Source: 01-FULL-43-15b sp964472675 (GTDB lineage: Bacteria > Patescibacteriota > Microgenomatia > UBA8517 > UBA10165). Taken from it: DNA of 64,000 bases. Below the pieces are notes generated by a model, which worked only from the letters and a program-made list of their open reading frames with translations, was not told the origin of the DNA and searched no databases. A program made the translations under genes and the position numbers. This document shows, in pieces, positions 1-8,784 of the stretch; the stretch's first letter is position 1; every line of letters starts with the position of its first letter. The stretch covers positions 1 to 64,000 of the forward strand of contig CAYYLO010000001.1 of the NCBI GenBank assembly GCA_964472675.1, given 5' to 3'.

Positions 1-479
1 AGGCAACGACTGGGGTTGTCGTAGTTATGATGGGGGATTTATGCGATGACCCCAATACTGTTAATAAAATGTATAGAAAAATTCAGCACGGGGCCGATAT
101 GGTAGTGGGGTCTCGATACATGCCAGGTGGAAAAAAAATAAAAGACCCCATACTTCAAGGATCAATTTCTAGGGCCGTGAGTAAGACTTTGCACCTTTTA
201 ACCGATTTACCCATTCATGATGTGAGCAACCCGTATAGGATGTATCGAAAAAATCTTTTAGCTAGCATCAAAACTCAATCTAAAGCAAACGAAGTGCCAA
301 TAGAAGTTATATATAAAGCTTTTTTTATGGGTGCAAAGATTGCTGAGGTGCCAACTATTTGGAGAGGAAGAAAGTCAGGTAAGTCAAAATTCAGATTGCT
401 AAAAGTCGTGCCAAGTTACGCAAAACTTTATATATGGGTTTTGCTTAATAGTTGGAAAAGGGGATGGCTCAAATTTTAA
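1..479 (+). CDS. GT2 polyprenyl-phosphate sugar transferase (DPM1-like), C-terminal part
   Basis: The reading frame is open to the left window edge (codons from position 3), so the 5' part is missing and the first ATG at 27 is internal. Visible family features are a core run of valines followed by GDLCDDP (equivalent to the metal-binding D-x-D-L-S-D-D-P segment, here in the MxxDxxDDP variant), a VVGSRY segment, a NPYRMYR segment and a C-terminal RGRKSGKSKF, all typical of dolichyl-phosphate-mannose-synthase-like GT2 enzymes. Such enzymes move a sugar from a nucleotide donor to polyprenyl phosphate at the inner membrane face. The last 20 residues are hydrophobic but no clear pair of membrane helices follows. 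It is convergent with the next gene, 7 bp between stops. Family confident, donor unknown. Confidence 0.85.
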   Translation, partial: ATTGVVVVMMGDLCDDPNTVNKMYRKIQHGADMVVGSRYMPGGKKIKDPILQGSISRAVSKTLHLLTDLPIHDVSNPYRMYRKNLLASIKTQSKANEVPIEVIYKAFFMGAKIAEVPTIWRGRKSGKSKFRLLKVVPSYAKLYIWVLLNSWKRGWLKF

Positions 480-486
480 TAAATTT

Positions 487-2022
487 TCATTTCTCGATCA
501 TATATAACCATCCCTCGGGAGATCTATCCAAAATTTCAAAATTGTCCATTATGTATTGATCTATTTCTGGATAAAAATCTGGCAACTTTTTGATGAAACC
601 GGGCGGGGTATTAACAGGGTCGTATATAACTACTTTTATGTTTAGCGCTTTCAACCTTTCTACAAACCTATCTTCATCAGGAATATAGCTGTCGTAGATG
701 TTTCCGACATAAGTTCTACTTGGTCTATCGGATAGAAAATAAAGGCCGGCCATGTAGGGTACTATTAATACTTGGTCGCCGGGGGAAGAGTTGTTTTTTA
801 TAAAGCTAAGAGACTTTTCTATTGTACCCGCCGAGACAAGAGTTGAATTCTTAACAGTCTGTGAATTGGTTCTTATTATCCCGTTTTCGGTTTGTATTTT
901 TGTATCAAAAAATTTAGACCACCAGAATATTTGAGCTATGCCTACAACTATTAACATCAGGGGGGCTATTAGTAACGCACTTTTAACACGTTTTTTGCAC
1001 CTTTCCAATAAATAGGCTCCTATGAAAAACGCTGGGATTCCTCCCTTTACCATGTGCCCCAAATCAGGCCTGCTAAGTATGTAGGGAGTTGTAAAGATGG
1101 CAATCAAAAGAAATGTTGGCAATTCGGGAGTTTTCTTCCAAATACTTTTCCAGTTTTTAACAAGTAGGTACAGGACACAAATGTAAATAAGCACAATCAA
1201 GTATAAGAACGAGGCCTCATAAGACGCGAACATGTCTTTTGGAGACAAAGATTTTGGGATAATGTTCCAGGGCTTAGGAAAAAGAAGGGCTTGGTCTTTT
1301 AAAAATGCTGCCGGGGTTCCGGTTGCGTTTCTTATAAATTGTGAAAACGCATTGCTTGCCTTTAACCAAAAGAAAAAGCCAATAATGGGGATTACAAAGC
1401 CAGTCCCAAACGTAACTATTTGTTTAACGGAGCTAGCAAGCCATTTCTTCGATCTAAATAAGTGGTAAAAAATATTAGATATTGTTAGACCTAGAAGAAA
1501 TTGCACAGCTATGTCGGTTCGGAAAAAAGTGGTTGTTCCAAGTAAAAAACCAGACAATAGACCAATTCTCACTTCATTACTCCGCATAAAAACAAAGTAA
1601 CTAAGAATTGAGCCGAATGAAAAGATGTGGTAGTAAAGTCTTTCCATGCCAGCCTCCATAAATCCAAAGGCCAGAGCTACTGAAGTAGCAACAACTTTTG
1701 ACGAGAAACGCCTGGCAATGAGATAGAGCAAAACGGGGACGAAAGAAAAGGTGATGCTACTTAATAATCTTGGAGAAAAAGCAGAAATTCCAAATAACTT
1801 AAAAGCGAGAGCGTTCCAATAGTTGTATAGCGGGGGAAGGTAACTAAAAAAGTCTCTGTAGGGAATATCTCCTTTTAAGATTCTCAAACCAATATGTAAA
1901 TACTCTCCCTCGTCTAATAGACCAAACCCAAGTCTGGATGCATATAAGGACTTTGCCAGCGCAATAACATAGATTAGAAATATTATTGTAAGCTCTTTTT
2001 TGTGAAGCGTATTATCTAGCAC
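487..2022 (-). CDS. GT-C membrane glycosyltransferase (PMT/ArnT-like)
   Basis: A 511-residue polytopic protein with about ten hydrophobic helices. The first helix (about 11-29) is followed by an external loop with D37-E38 in LLDEGEYLHIG, the position of the catalytic acidic pair in PMT/ArnT (GT39/GT83) enzymes, which use polyprenyl-phosphate sugars outside the membrane. The last 110 residues form a soluble, probably extracytoplasmic tail. The ATG at 2022 overlaps the end of the upstream gene by 11 bp, so the two are translationally coupled. Acceptor and donor are not visible. It differs in its C-terminal tail from the large paralogue array at 32-47 kb. Confidence 0.8.
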   Translation of the reverse strand: MLDNTLHKKELTIIFLIYVIALAKSLYASRLGFGLLDEGEYLHIGLRILKGDIPYRDFFSYLPPLYNYWNALAFKLFGISAFSPRLLSSITFSFVPVLLYLIARRFSSKVVATSVALAFGFMEAGMERLYYHIFSFGSILSYFVFMRSNEVRIGLLSGFLLGTTTFFRTDIAVQFLLGLTISNIFYHLFRSKKWLASSVKQIVTFGTGFVIPIIGFFFWLKASNAFSQFIRNATGTPAAFLKDQALLFPKPWNIIPKSLSPKDMFASYEASFLYLIVLIYICVLYLLVKNWKSIWKKTPELPTFLLIAIFTTPYILSRPDLGHMVKGGIPAFFIGAYLLERCKKRVKSALLIAPLMLIVVGIAQIFWWSKFFDTKIQTENGIIRTNSQTVKNSTLVSAGTIEKSLSFIKNNSSPGDQVLIVPYMAGLYFLSDRPSRTYVGNIYDSYIPDEDRFVERLKALNIKVVIYDPVNTPPGFIKKLPDFYPEIDQYIMDNFEILDRSPEGWLYMIEK

Positions 2023-3685
2023 CTTCTTTCAACTCTTCCAGAGCATTCTGGGTGATGTTGATCAAACTTTTACTCTCTGCATCATAATAAAATGCTGTAA
2101 CCGCTGTAGGCGGAAGATTGTACTTTACCACTGTATCCTTCAGTACATTCATGTCGGAAAAGTAACCAAAGCCTGAGTTGCCATATTCATAATAACCTTG
2201 GCTCCCAAATTCAAATAGGCTGCGGTTTTTTATAACTTCTTGCGGCACTTTCCCTGAGCGATAGTACCACACGGCAAGAGTATGGCCAAAACCGTTCTGG
2301 AAAGGAATTTTGTGGCCTGGTAAATAAAAATCGCTGGAGCCGGTTACAAAAAATATATTTTTGTTTTCTTTTAAGGTGGGTATTTGTTGGTTTAGTTGGG
2401 AAAGTAATTGCTTTCTTTCGCCCGCTGTCTGTATTTGCTTTTTTACTTCTTGCCTTGTAGTTGTGGCATGGGTAAGGATAAAGAGGCACGCCAAGATTAC
2501 AAAGGCCCACCCCCACTTTTTTGACTTTGCCGAGACTTGCGCAAGAATCCATGCCAAGAGAAAACTCGCACCCACTCCAGCAAGATAGTAATATCTCGAG
2601 TCAAGATAAGAATAGCTTTTGGCTATAATCGCATACGGCAAGTAAGATGCTAAGGTAAAGGCAACAAGGAACCAAAGAATTTTACTTGATTGGCTAACTC
2701 TTCTGGACAAGATAACCAATACTGAAATTATAAAAAACGATAATATTACGGAGAGGAGATCCAAGACAACAGTTTGCGCGATAAGAATAAATTGCTCGGG
2801 AGGGAAAAACGGATAATAAAGATTTGTGATGTGCCTTGCGAAGCTTAAAAATTGTTCGGGAGGAATAAAAACTAAAGAAAAAGAAGTTAAGGGGTAGAGA
2901 AGAGATCTTACAGTGAGTGTCTGGAAGAAGTTATTAGCGGTTCCAGTTAAAAAAAGGGCGTTTGGACCTGAAATATTTTTGAAATAAGCTAGCCATGCAA
3001 TGACAACAAATAAAAAAACAGCCAAAGGGACAACAAGTTTAAGATTTATTAAGTCGCCAAAAGATCTTTTTTGAGACGAAGACATATATATCCCCGCTAT
3101 TGGCAGTAAGGCAAACATAAATACGCCTATTTGCTTAAAAAGAAAAGAGGTATACAACAAAAAAAGCGCGATTATAAGGTATTTTTTACTGATCACACTA
3201 GACAAATTATTGGTCGAAGCAAAAAGTAGATACAGAGACAAAAGAATAAGGGTTGTGGCTGGAAGTGTACTAAAGGCAGCAGACCAAGTCACAGCACTTT
3301 GAGACACAGCATTAACGGCAAAAAAAGCAGACCCCATTATGGCTGGGAGTGTTTTCTTTACAGTTTTCTTCAGAAGTAAGTAAACTAGTAAGCTATTTAA
3401 TATGTGAATAGTTATTTGAAGTAAAGATAGTGGAAGAGTGTTGAAGGGAAAATTTGAATAGAAAAAATATGTAACAAGACCAGATAGAATCCTTCCGTCT
3501 CCCAAGAGCATTTTTAATGGACTTGCCAACACCTGGAGAAGATATTGATTGCCATAAATAAATGTATTACCTATCCCCAACCACTCTTCTTGTTCGTAAA
3601 AGGATCCGGTGAGGTTCCCATATGCATAGGTGATAAAAGCGCTAATTATAAATATCGGGATAACTAAATTTCTTAATGCCATCAT
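2012..3685 (-). CDS. GT-C membrane protein, TMTC/PMT-like
   Basis: 557 residues, about eleven hydrophobic helices. The first external loop carries E33-E34 at the place where relatives have D-E. Helices around residues 90-150 read LLQITIHILNSLLVYLLL, then VTWSAAFSTLPATTLILL, a pattern seen in TMTC/DUF1736-type GT-C proteins. The C-terminal 130 residues are soluble. It starts at ATG 3685 (a second ATG follows directly). A TATACT hexamer lies 7 nt upstream, so the mRNA may be leaderless. It heads a two-gene operon with the downstream GT-C gene. Family inferred from topology and motifs; substrate unknown. Confidence 0.7.
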   Translation of the reverse strand: MMALRNLVIPIFIISAFITYAYGNLTGSFYEQEEWLGIGNTFIYGNQYLLQVLASPLKMLLGDGRILSGLVTYFFYSNFPFNTLPLSLLQITIHILNSLLVYLLLKKTVKKTLPAIMGSAFFAVNAVSQSAVTWSAAFSTLPATTLILLSLYLLFASTNNLSSVISKKYLIIALFLLYTSFLFKQIGVFMFALLPIAGIYMSSSQKRSFGDLINLKLVVPLAVFLFVVIAWLAYFKNISGPNALFLTGTANNFFQTLTVRSLLYPLTSFSLVFIPPEQFLSFARHITNLYYPFFPPEQFILIAQTVVLDLLSVILSFFIISVLVILSRRVSQSSKILWFLVAFTLASYLPYAIIAKSYSYLDSRYYYLAGVGASFLLAWILAQVSAKSKKWGWAFVILACLFILTHATTTRQEVKKQIQTAGERKQLLSQLNQQIPTLKENKNIFFVTGSSDFYLPGHKIPFQNGFGHTLAVWYYRSGKVPQEVIKNRSLFEFGSQGYYEYGNSGFGYFSDMNVLKDTVVKYNLPPTAVTAFYYDAESKSLINITQNALEELKEGAR

Positions 3686-3730
3686 TTACTTCAGTATATC
3701 ATCATATATACTTGAAGTTGCTCAGTACAT
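3686..3730. promoter_or_regulatory. Divergent promoter region, 45 bp
   Basis: The only sequence between the divergent genes starting at 3685 (-) and 3731 (+). It is AT-rich and nearly palindromic at 3693-3712. A TATACT reads on the minus strand at 3698-3693, 7 nt before the ATG, and another TATACT reads on the plus strand at 3707-3712, 18 nt before the other ATG. No good -35 is seen for either. Inference from sequence only. Confidence 0.5.
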
Positions 3731-4888
3731 ATGAATTTTTCAAAGAAGACAAAAGTGCTTATAATCTCACACGGTTTCAGGCTTGAGAGCGGAGGCCCCG
3801 CTCAGGATATTAGGGACTACTTATTAGATAAGGTCGGAGAAATTGTTTACGTAGATCACCCTTTCCCTAATGCAAATTACAATAGTTCTCACTTTTTCTT
3901 CTACAAAAGTGAAGTCTTAAAACAGGTAAAGAGGGTACCCATCATTCCATTTTTAGAAGCGCTTCTATATTCTCAGCAACTTTTCATAACCTTCTTCTTT
4001 TTGTTATTTAGTAAAGATAAATATGACGTATGTTTTTCATTAGATAACCATTCTGTTTTTGCGGCCTCATTGTTCAGAAAACTCGGAAAAATTAAAAAGC
4101 TTATTTATTATTCGATAGACTACACGCCACAACGGTTCAAGGGGAGCTTTATGAATTCTCTATACCATTTCTTAGACCGGTTTGCTTGTCGAAATTCAGA
4201 CCTTAACTGGGTCGTTGCAAAGCACATGGTAGATGCAAGAAGAGAAAATGGTGTCGATTTGAGTAAATCATCGCCTTTCAAAGAAGTGCCTATGGGTTTT
4301 GGAAAGCAGGATGTAAAAGTATTGCCGATACAAAAAATCTTTTTTTATAATCTTGTGTATATGGGGACAATTTTAGAGAAGCAGGGTATTCAGCTAGCAA
4401 TCGAGAGCTTACCTAAACTAATAACCACATTCCCGCAGATGCATCTCATTGTTATTGGAGCGGGGGATTTTGAAGACCAGTTGAAAAAACAAGTTGAACA
4501 ACTAGGAATTACAGAAAACGTTACTTTTAAAGGATTTATTGGCTATGGAAAAGAAATGATAGAGTTGATATTGCAAGGAAGTGTTGGCCTAGCTCCCTAT
4601 AAACCTGTTCCAGGAAGCTTCAGTTACTGGAGCGACCCGAGTAAAATTAAAATTTACCTGGGATGTGGTTTGCCTGTTATAACAACAAATGTAACTGCTT
4701 TCTCAAAGGTAATACAAGAAAAAGGAGCGGGGATTGTAATTGACTACAAAACGGACGAGTTTTGCAAAGCGGTTATATCTCTTTTAGGAGAAGTAAAAAC
4801 TTATAATAAGTATAGAGAAAGAGCAATTGCACTTTCCAAAAATTATCAAACAAAAGAGATCTTAAAAAAAGCACTTCAAGAGATCTAG
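3731..4888 (+). CDS. GT4-family glycosyltransferase
   Basis: 385 residues, soluble GT-B architecture. The N-terminal Rossmann half starts with KVLIISHGFRLESGGPAQD. The C-terminal half (from about 205) has the YMGTILEKQGIQLAIES strand-helix, VIGAGDFEDQLKK and a DPSKIKIYLGCGLPV segment in the nucleotide-sugar pocket. It is clearly paralogous to the GT4 at 8781-9908: both carry a Y-x-[IV]-D-Y-T-P-x-R-F motif mid-protein. Its stop overlaps the stop of the convergent next gene by 4 bp, leaving no room for a separate terminator. Donor and acceptor unknown. Confidence 0.85.
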   Translation: MNFSKKTKVLIISHGFRLESGGPAQDIRDYLLDKVGEIVYVDHPFPNANYNSSHFFFYKSEVLKQVKRVPIIPFLEALLYSQQLFITFFFLLFSKDKYDVCFSLDNHSVFAASLFRKLGKIKKLIYYSIDYTPQRFKGSFMNSLYHFLDRFACRNSDLNWVVAKHMVDARRENGVDLSKSSPFKEVPMGFGKQDVKVLPIQKIFFYNLVYMGTILEKQGIQLAIESLPKLITTFPQMHLIVIGAGDFEDQLKKQVEQLGITENVTFKGFIGYGKEMIELILQGSVGLAPYKPVPGSFSYWSDPSKIKIYLGCGLPVITTNVTAFSKVIQEKGAGIVIDYKTDEFCKAVISLLGEVKTYNKYRERAIALSKNYQTKEILKKALQEI

Positions 4889-5607
4889 TCGTACGGAAGT
4901 GCTCCATTTAAAATGAATCGCGTACGGAAGAATATGTAATACAAAAGGCTTGTAATGTTGATATTTTTATCGTGGAGAAACTTTTCAAAGTAAGAACTTA
5001 CTACCAAACCAACGGGTAAAAACACAGGCCAAGTCTTCGATCCCTCGATAGACCCAAACCATGTGACAAACCAGGAAAAACTTCTTAACCATCCATACTT
5101 CTTTGCTTGCGAGGTAAAAATAGGGTTTTTTGAAATTGCTTCTATATTTTCTTTTATGTAAGCATAATCACTTTCCTTAAGATAGGTTTTCTCGAAGATT
5201 ATGTTTATCAGAATTATAAATACGTCGACCGCATCTTCTGGAGCTTGATATTCCACACCTTGGACCCTTTTTGTTTTTAAGTTATCCCATACTAAGTAAA
5301 GGTCAAAATATCTAGAGGCTCGCCACGTAAAGTCTTGGTGCAGGTCTATTTTTATTCTCCCGGTTTTTGTTAGATTCATTTGCATACTTTTAATCCTGCC
5401 CCCAAGAGCCTTATCGTGTGAGGAGCTAATATAACCATTTCCCTCTAAAACGCGTATTGTTTCATAAAATGAATCGGGCATAACTAAAATATCGAGGTCG
5501 TTTGGGTCGCATGGGTTGTTTTTATCAAACCTTGTTAACGCAAACTGTATCTTATTCTTGCCAAGAATATTTAATATTTCTAATAGCGTGTCCCTAAATT
5601 TGTTCAT
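4885..5607 (-). CDS. Nucleotidyltransferase-fold protein (NTP_transf_5-like)
   Basis: 240 residues. DPNDLDILV supplies D37 and D39 and KIDLH supplies D88, the three acids expected in a polymerase-beta-type nucleotidyltransferase. The rest is helical, as in the uncharacterised nucleotidyltransferase family often found in polysaccharide loci. The start ATG 5607 lies inside the end of the upstream GT2 gene (14 bp overlap). It is the last gene of the 13.4-4.9 kb operon, which also has a tandem P-loop kinase protein, suggesting a nucleotide- or phosphate-handling step in glycan assembly. The reaction cannot be told; an antitoxin/toxin role is less likely given the size and context. Confidence 0.7.
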   Translation of the reverse strand: MNKFRDTLLEILNILGKNKIQFALTRFDKNNPCDPNDLDILVMPDSFYETIRVLEGNGYISSSHDKALGGRIKSMQMNLTKTGRIKIDLHQDFTWRASRYFDLYLVWDNLKTKRVQGVEYQAPEDAVDVFIILINIIFEKTYLKESDYAYIKENIEAISKNPIFTSQAKKYGWLRSFSWFVTWFGSIEGSKTWPVFLPVGLVVSSYFEKFLHDKNINITSLLYYIFFRTRFILNGALPYD

Positions 5608-6580
5608 TTTTGTTCAGGAGCAACTTCCAACTTCTAAAGTCTTTCACGGCTTCAAAAAGCAACATGTCTGTTACAAGAAGATTGACAAGAGGTTCATATA
5701 GACCAGCCCAATCTTTGTATTTTATAGACTTATAAAGCCCAACAAAGAAAGAAGGAATTATCAAATTAGCGTATATAACCCAAGACACAAGTTTTAATAT
5801 TCCACTTATACTGTTTAAATCGAACCACTTGTAAAGCCGCTTTGTTCGCGCAAGGTAAACTTTTCCCAAGTTATATTTTCTTTTTCTTAATAGCTGTTGG
5901 AGATTCTTTGCGTGATGGTGATAAAGACCTGCTTCGGGCACATACGCAAACTTATTTAGTCTGTTTTGAACCAAGAGGACGAGGAAGTCGAGTTCTAAAA
6001 ACATGTCGTAATTTGATACTAACCTCAAGATTTTCTCTCTTCTGTAAAGACACCTTCCCGCTGGGGGAATTTTACTATTGTGGTATTCACACAAAAAATA
6101 GTCTTTACGCTTTTTAATAACTGTTTCACCTATTGAATGAGAGAAAAACTGATAAAGAGAATCTCGTTGTAAAGGGTCAAACGTAAGGAATCGTTCTATT
6201 GCTGGGTCGGTTCTTCTTGTGTACTTTCTCGTAAATGTGCCAATTATCTCCTTATCCTTAAGTAGGGGTTTTACCATCTTTTGGAACCAATCAGCACCTC
6301 TTAATTCGATGTCAGCGTCAAGATATATGGCAAACTCTCCCCTGGCGGCCTTAAAGCCAATCATCTTGCTTATTTCACCATGGCGGGCTCCGCTAATAAT
6401 GATCTTAACTGGGAAGTGCTTAGCAATTTCTACGGTTTTATCTATTGATTTATCGTCTACAACAATAACTTCTAGTTTTCTTTTAGGGTAGCTTTGTTTA
6501 AATATTGAATCAAGACAAGCTTTAATGTTTTTCCCCTCGTTTAGAGTTGGGATTACAACCGAGATTGATGGGTAATTCAT
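5594..6580 (-). CDS. GT2-family glycosyltransferase
   Basis: 328 residues. The GT-A fold starts with ISVVIPTLNEGKNI. VVDDKSIDKT is the nucleotide-binding Asp region and YLDADIE gives the D88-A-D90 metal motif. A hydrophobic segment near 250-275 suggests a membrane anchor or amphipathic association at the C-terminus. The ATG at 6580 sits directly after the TAG of the upstream gene with an AAAGG 4 nt before it, so initiation is probably by coupling. It belongs to the GT2-GT2-kinase-GT4 group in this operon. Donor unknown. Confidence 0.85.
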   Translation of the reverse strand: MNYPSISVVIPTLNEGKNIKACLDSIFKQSYPKRKLEVIVVDDKSIDKTVEIAKHFPVKIIISGARHGEISKMIGFKAARGEFAIYLDADIELRGADWFQKMVKPLLKDKEIIGTFTRKYTRRTDPAIERFLTFDPLQRDSLYQFFSHSIGETVIKKRKDYFLCEYHNSKIPPAGRCLYRREKILRLVSNYDMFLELDFLVLLVQNRLNKFAYVPEAGLYHHHAKNLQQLLRKRKYNLGKVYLARTKRLYKWFDLNSISGILKLVSWVIYANLIIPSFFVGLYKSIKYKDWAGLYEPLVNLLVTDMLLFEAVKDFRSWKLLLNKNEQI

Positions 6581-6581
6581 A

Positions 6582-7562
6582 CTACCTTTCTAGGTAAGGA
6601 GTAAACAATCCCTTGATAAACTTCATTCCATATGCAAGGTAATTTACCATGATTGCAAAAGGCAGAAATAAGCTGATAGCAAAAGAATTGCTCCGAAACC
6701 CATAAAAGAAGAGTATCACATAGTACAATGCAAAAAGACCCATGAGCTGTCCAAATAGCCCAAACGTTAAAGAAAGAACGATTACGACAGGAAATCCGAC
6801 TGTAAATATTGCGGGGGCAAAGTAGCTGACGCGAAGAGAGGTTTGAGGATATTTTTTAACAAAGTAGCCTCTGTGAAGGCCTACATTTCCCACCTGTCTT
6901 GCGTATTCAAAAGGAAATCTTCTTCTATGGTGATAGACAACAATGTCTGGGTAGTAGTAGATTTTCTCGCCGGCATTAATTAGCTTAAGGCAAAGAGTTG
7001 TATCTTCGCCTCCATAAAACTTTGTGGCGAACCCACCAATTTTCAAGAGAGCATCTTTTTTTACTATCAAATTGTAAGCAGGGTAGTCGTCTACAAAACG
7101 AGGACTACCTTTTATAAACCGGTAATAGTATGGCCCACTTCCTAAGGGGTTGCCAAGTATCGCGCCGGTTATCTTTTTTGAAAAACTATCGGCGGGCGGA
7201 GTTAATCCTGGACCGCAAACTGCAGAAACTTGCATTTTCTGCATTACCCTAACGGTCTCTGTAAGCCAATCTCTTTCGGGGTATGAATCGTCGTCTAAAA
7301 AGGCGACAAGTTCTCCTTCGGCCTTTAATACCCCTAAGTCTCTTTTTTCCCCAGGACTTGTTAGATTTTTTCCTGTTTTAAATATTCTTACTCTTTTGTC
7401 GTTAGACTTAACTTTAGCGTAATTATCTGCTCCCACTAATATCTCAAAACTTGGATAATCAAGAAGCAAGCACTCTCTAATTGCCTCGTGGAAATAGTCG
7501 TTTTCTTTATATAGGGGAATTATTATTGATACTTTTGGGTACTTAGTTTTTTTGGGTTTCAT
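6582..7562 (-). CDS. GT2-family glycosyltransferase with C-terminal membrane helices
   Basis: 326 residues. VSIIIPLYKEN opens the GT-A domain, FLDDDS gives D90-D91-D92 and GGEDTTLCLKL gives the catalytic ED pair. A polymerase-like RQVGNVGLHRG follows, a position equivalent to QxxRW in processive GT2s. About three hydrophobic helices fill residues 235-320, so the enzyme is probably membrane bound and possibly processive. ATG 7562 is preceded by a perfect TATAAT at 6 nt that overlaps the stop of the upstream gene, so this gene may have its own leaderless promoter as well as operon read-through. Confidence 0.85.
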   Translation of the reverse strand: MKPKKTKYPKVSIIIPLYKENDYFHEAIRECLLLDYPSFEILVGADNYAKVKSNDKRVRIFKTGKNLTSPGEKRDLGVLKAEGELVAFLDDDSYPERDWLTETVRVMQKMQVSAVCGPGLTPPADSFSKKITGAILGNPLGSGPYYYRFIKGSPRFVDDYPAYNLIVKKDALLKIGGFATKFYGGEDTTLCLKLINAGEKIYYYPDIVVYHHRRRFPFEYARQVGNVGLHRGYFVKKYPQTSLRVSYFAPAIFTVGFPVVIVLSLTFGLFGQLMGLFALYYVILFFYGFRSNSFAISLFLPFAIMVNYLAYGMKFIKGLFTPYLER

Positions 7563-7568
7563 TGGCTT

Positions 7569-7598
7569 ATTATATCGATCTAATTATCTCATCTGCAA
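7569..7598 (-). promoter_or_regulatory. Candidate internal leaderless promoter before the GT2 at 7562
   Basis: On the minus strand TTGCAG (7598-7593), an 18-nt spacer, then a perfect TATAAT (7574-7569), then 6 nt and the ATG at 7562. The -10 overlaps the TAA stop of the upstream gene. A -10 this close to the start puts the transcript start at or next to the A of ATG. The -35 is weak (TTG only). Confidence 0.5.
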
Positions 7599-8784
7599 TT
7601 TCCTCAGGAGCTTTATTATCTATATTAATTGCTTTTAATTTTCGGTCATTAGCTAGCCCCTCGTATAAGTCGTTTGTTGTTTCATAATAAGCAATCGGCA
7701 AACTCTCTGCATTTCTTGCCCGAGCTTTGCGCGGATCTGAGAGAAAAACAAAACTTTTGCCAGTTTTTGGAATAAATCTTCCAAAAAATCTAGAGTTCGG
7801 GACGTTTCTGTATTCAAAACTAACTAAATAGTCATAAAAATATCTATCAAAGATAATTAAGGAGGTTATATGCCTTAATCTGAAGTAAAGAAATTGCAGG
7901 TATGAATCAATAAAGGTTGATAGCGCCCACAAGAAGGATCTGTTAACAGACTCTTTTGCAAGTATCTTTTGCCTTTGCCGTCCAAACTTTTTTAAGAGTT
8001 TGGTACAAATGGGCACGTGATAAAAATGCACGACTTTGGAAGAAAGCCCAACCTCTTTCGCCAAGGAACTTAGCATTGTACAAATTGTAGATTTACCCGT
8101 CCCATCACTTCCACTGATAGATATAGTACTTACACAAGAAAGTTTAATCTTTGACAAAATATATCTTTTTATCTCCGCGTGCACATCTTGCACATTGGAT
8201 TCTGCACTTATAGCTATCAAGTCATGTTTTCTTGCTTGACTCCCGTATTCTTTCACAATTTTTTTGTGGAGTTTGGAATCAGCTGTTATTTTCCCTTTTA
8301 TGTTGTTTTTGTTTCTTTCTAGAGCTATTTCCTCTCCTATTTTCAGATAGAAAGAAAGGTAGGGCTTAGGAAAATTATCTAACAAAATCTTTGCAAGCGG
8401 GTTGTAGATATTCAAAACTTCTTTAAAGGTTACAACGTAGTCGTATACATACCTGTCGCTTAGTAATATGTGTTTTCTAAACAAAAATGAGTAGACGAGA
8501 TGAAGCCAAAGAAACTCGACCCAAACAATTAAAGGATAGAACCAGTAAACAAGAAAAGAAAACACACTAATTCTTACCGAACCTGAGGCCTTTTTGAAAA
8601 ATTTTGTCTGTTTATACTCAGAAAATAATTTGTCACCAAGAAAAAACTTAATAATTTTGAAGGTTAAGAAATCGTCCTCATTTTTAACAATCAAGCTTCT
8701 TCTTTTAAAATAATTCCACTCTTTCAGGCACTTGATAACCGTGGTCTTCCCCGATCCTGAAGTCCCCGTAATTGCTATAATCAT
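7570..8784 (-). CDS. Tandem P-loop kinase protein (two dTMP-kinase-like domains)
   Basis: 404 residues with two consecutive nucleotide-kinase-like domains. Domain 1 (1-212) has Walker A GTSGSGKT (7-14) and SDRYVYDY (109-116). Domain 2 (215-404) has Walker A GSDGTGKS (225-232) and FDRYFYDY. The DRYxYDY element is the DR(Y/W) motif of thymidylate kinases. Canonical dTMP kinases are single-domain (about 200-220 residues), so this is a duplication or fusion. Domain 1 contains an unusual hydrophobic stretch at about 72-102. Its place between GT4 and GT2 genes argues for a glycan role (for example phosphorylating a sugar, glycerol or lipid carrier) rather than dTTP synthesis. Substrate unknown. Confidence 0.75.
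   Translation of the reverse strand: MIIAITGTSGSGKTTVIKCLKEWNYFKRRSLIVKNEDDFLTFKIIKFFLGDKLFSEYKQTKFFKKASGSVRISVFSFLVYWFYPLIVWVEFLWLHLVYSFLFRKHILLSDRYVYDYVVTFKEVLNIYNPLAKILLDNFPKPYLSFYLKIGEEIALERNKNNIKGKITADSKLHKKIVKEYGSQARKHDLIAISAESNVQDVHAEIKRYILSKIKLSCVSTISISGSDGTGKSTICTMLSSLAKEVGLSSKVVHFYHVPICTKLLKKFGRQRQKILAKESVNRSFLWALSTFIDSYLQFLYFRLRHITSLIIFDRYFYDYLVSFEYRNVPNSRFFGRFIPKTGKSFVFLSDPRKARARNAESLPIAYYETTNDLYEGLANDRKLKAINIDNKAPEEIADEIIRSI

Noticed and set aside
1232..1468. Plus-strand open frame inside the GT-C gene at 487-2022, and many similar short opposite-strand frames
   Set aside because: They lie antisense to genes with clear family motifs, lack ribosome sites or family features, and show biased residue composition typical of shadow frames.
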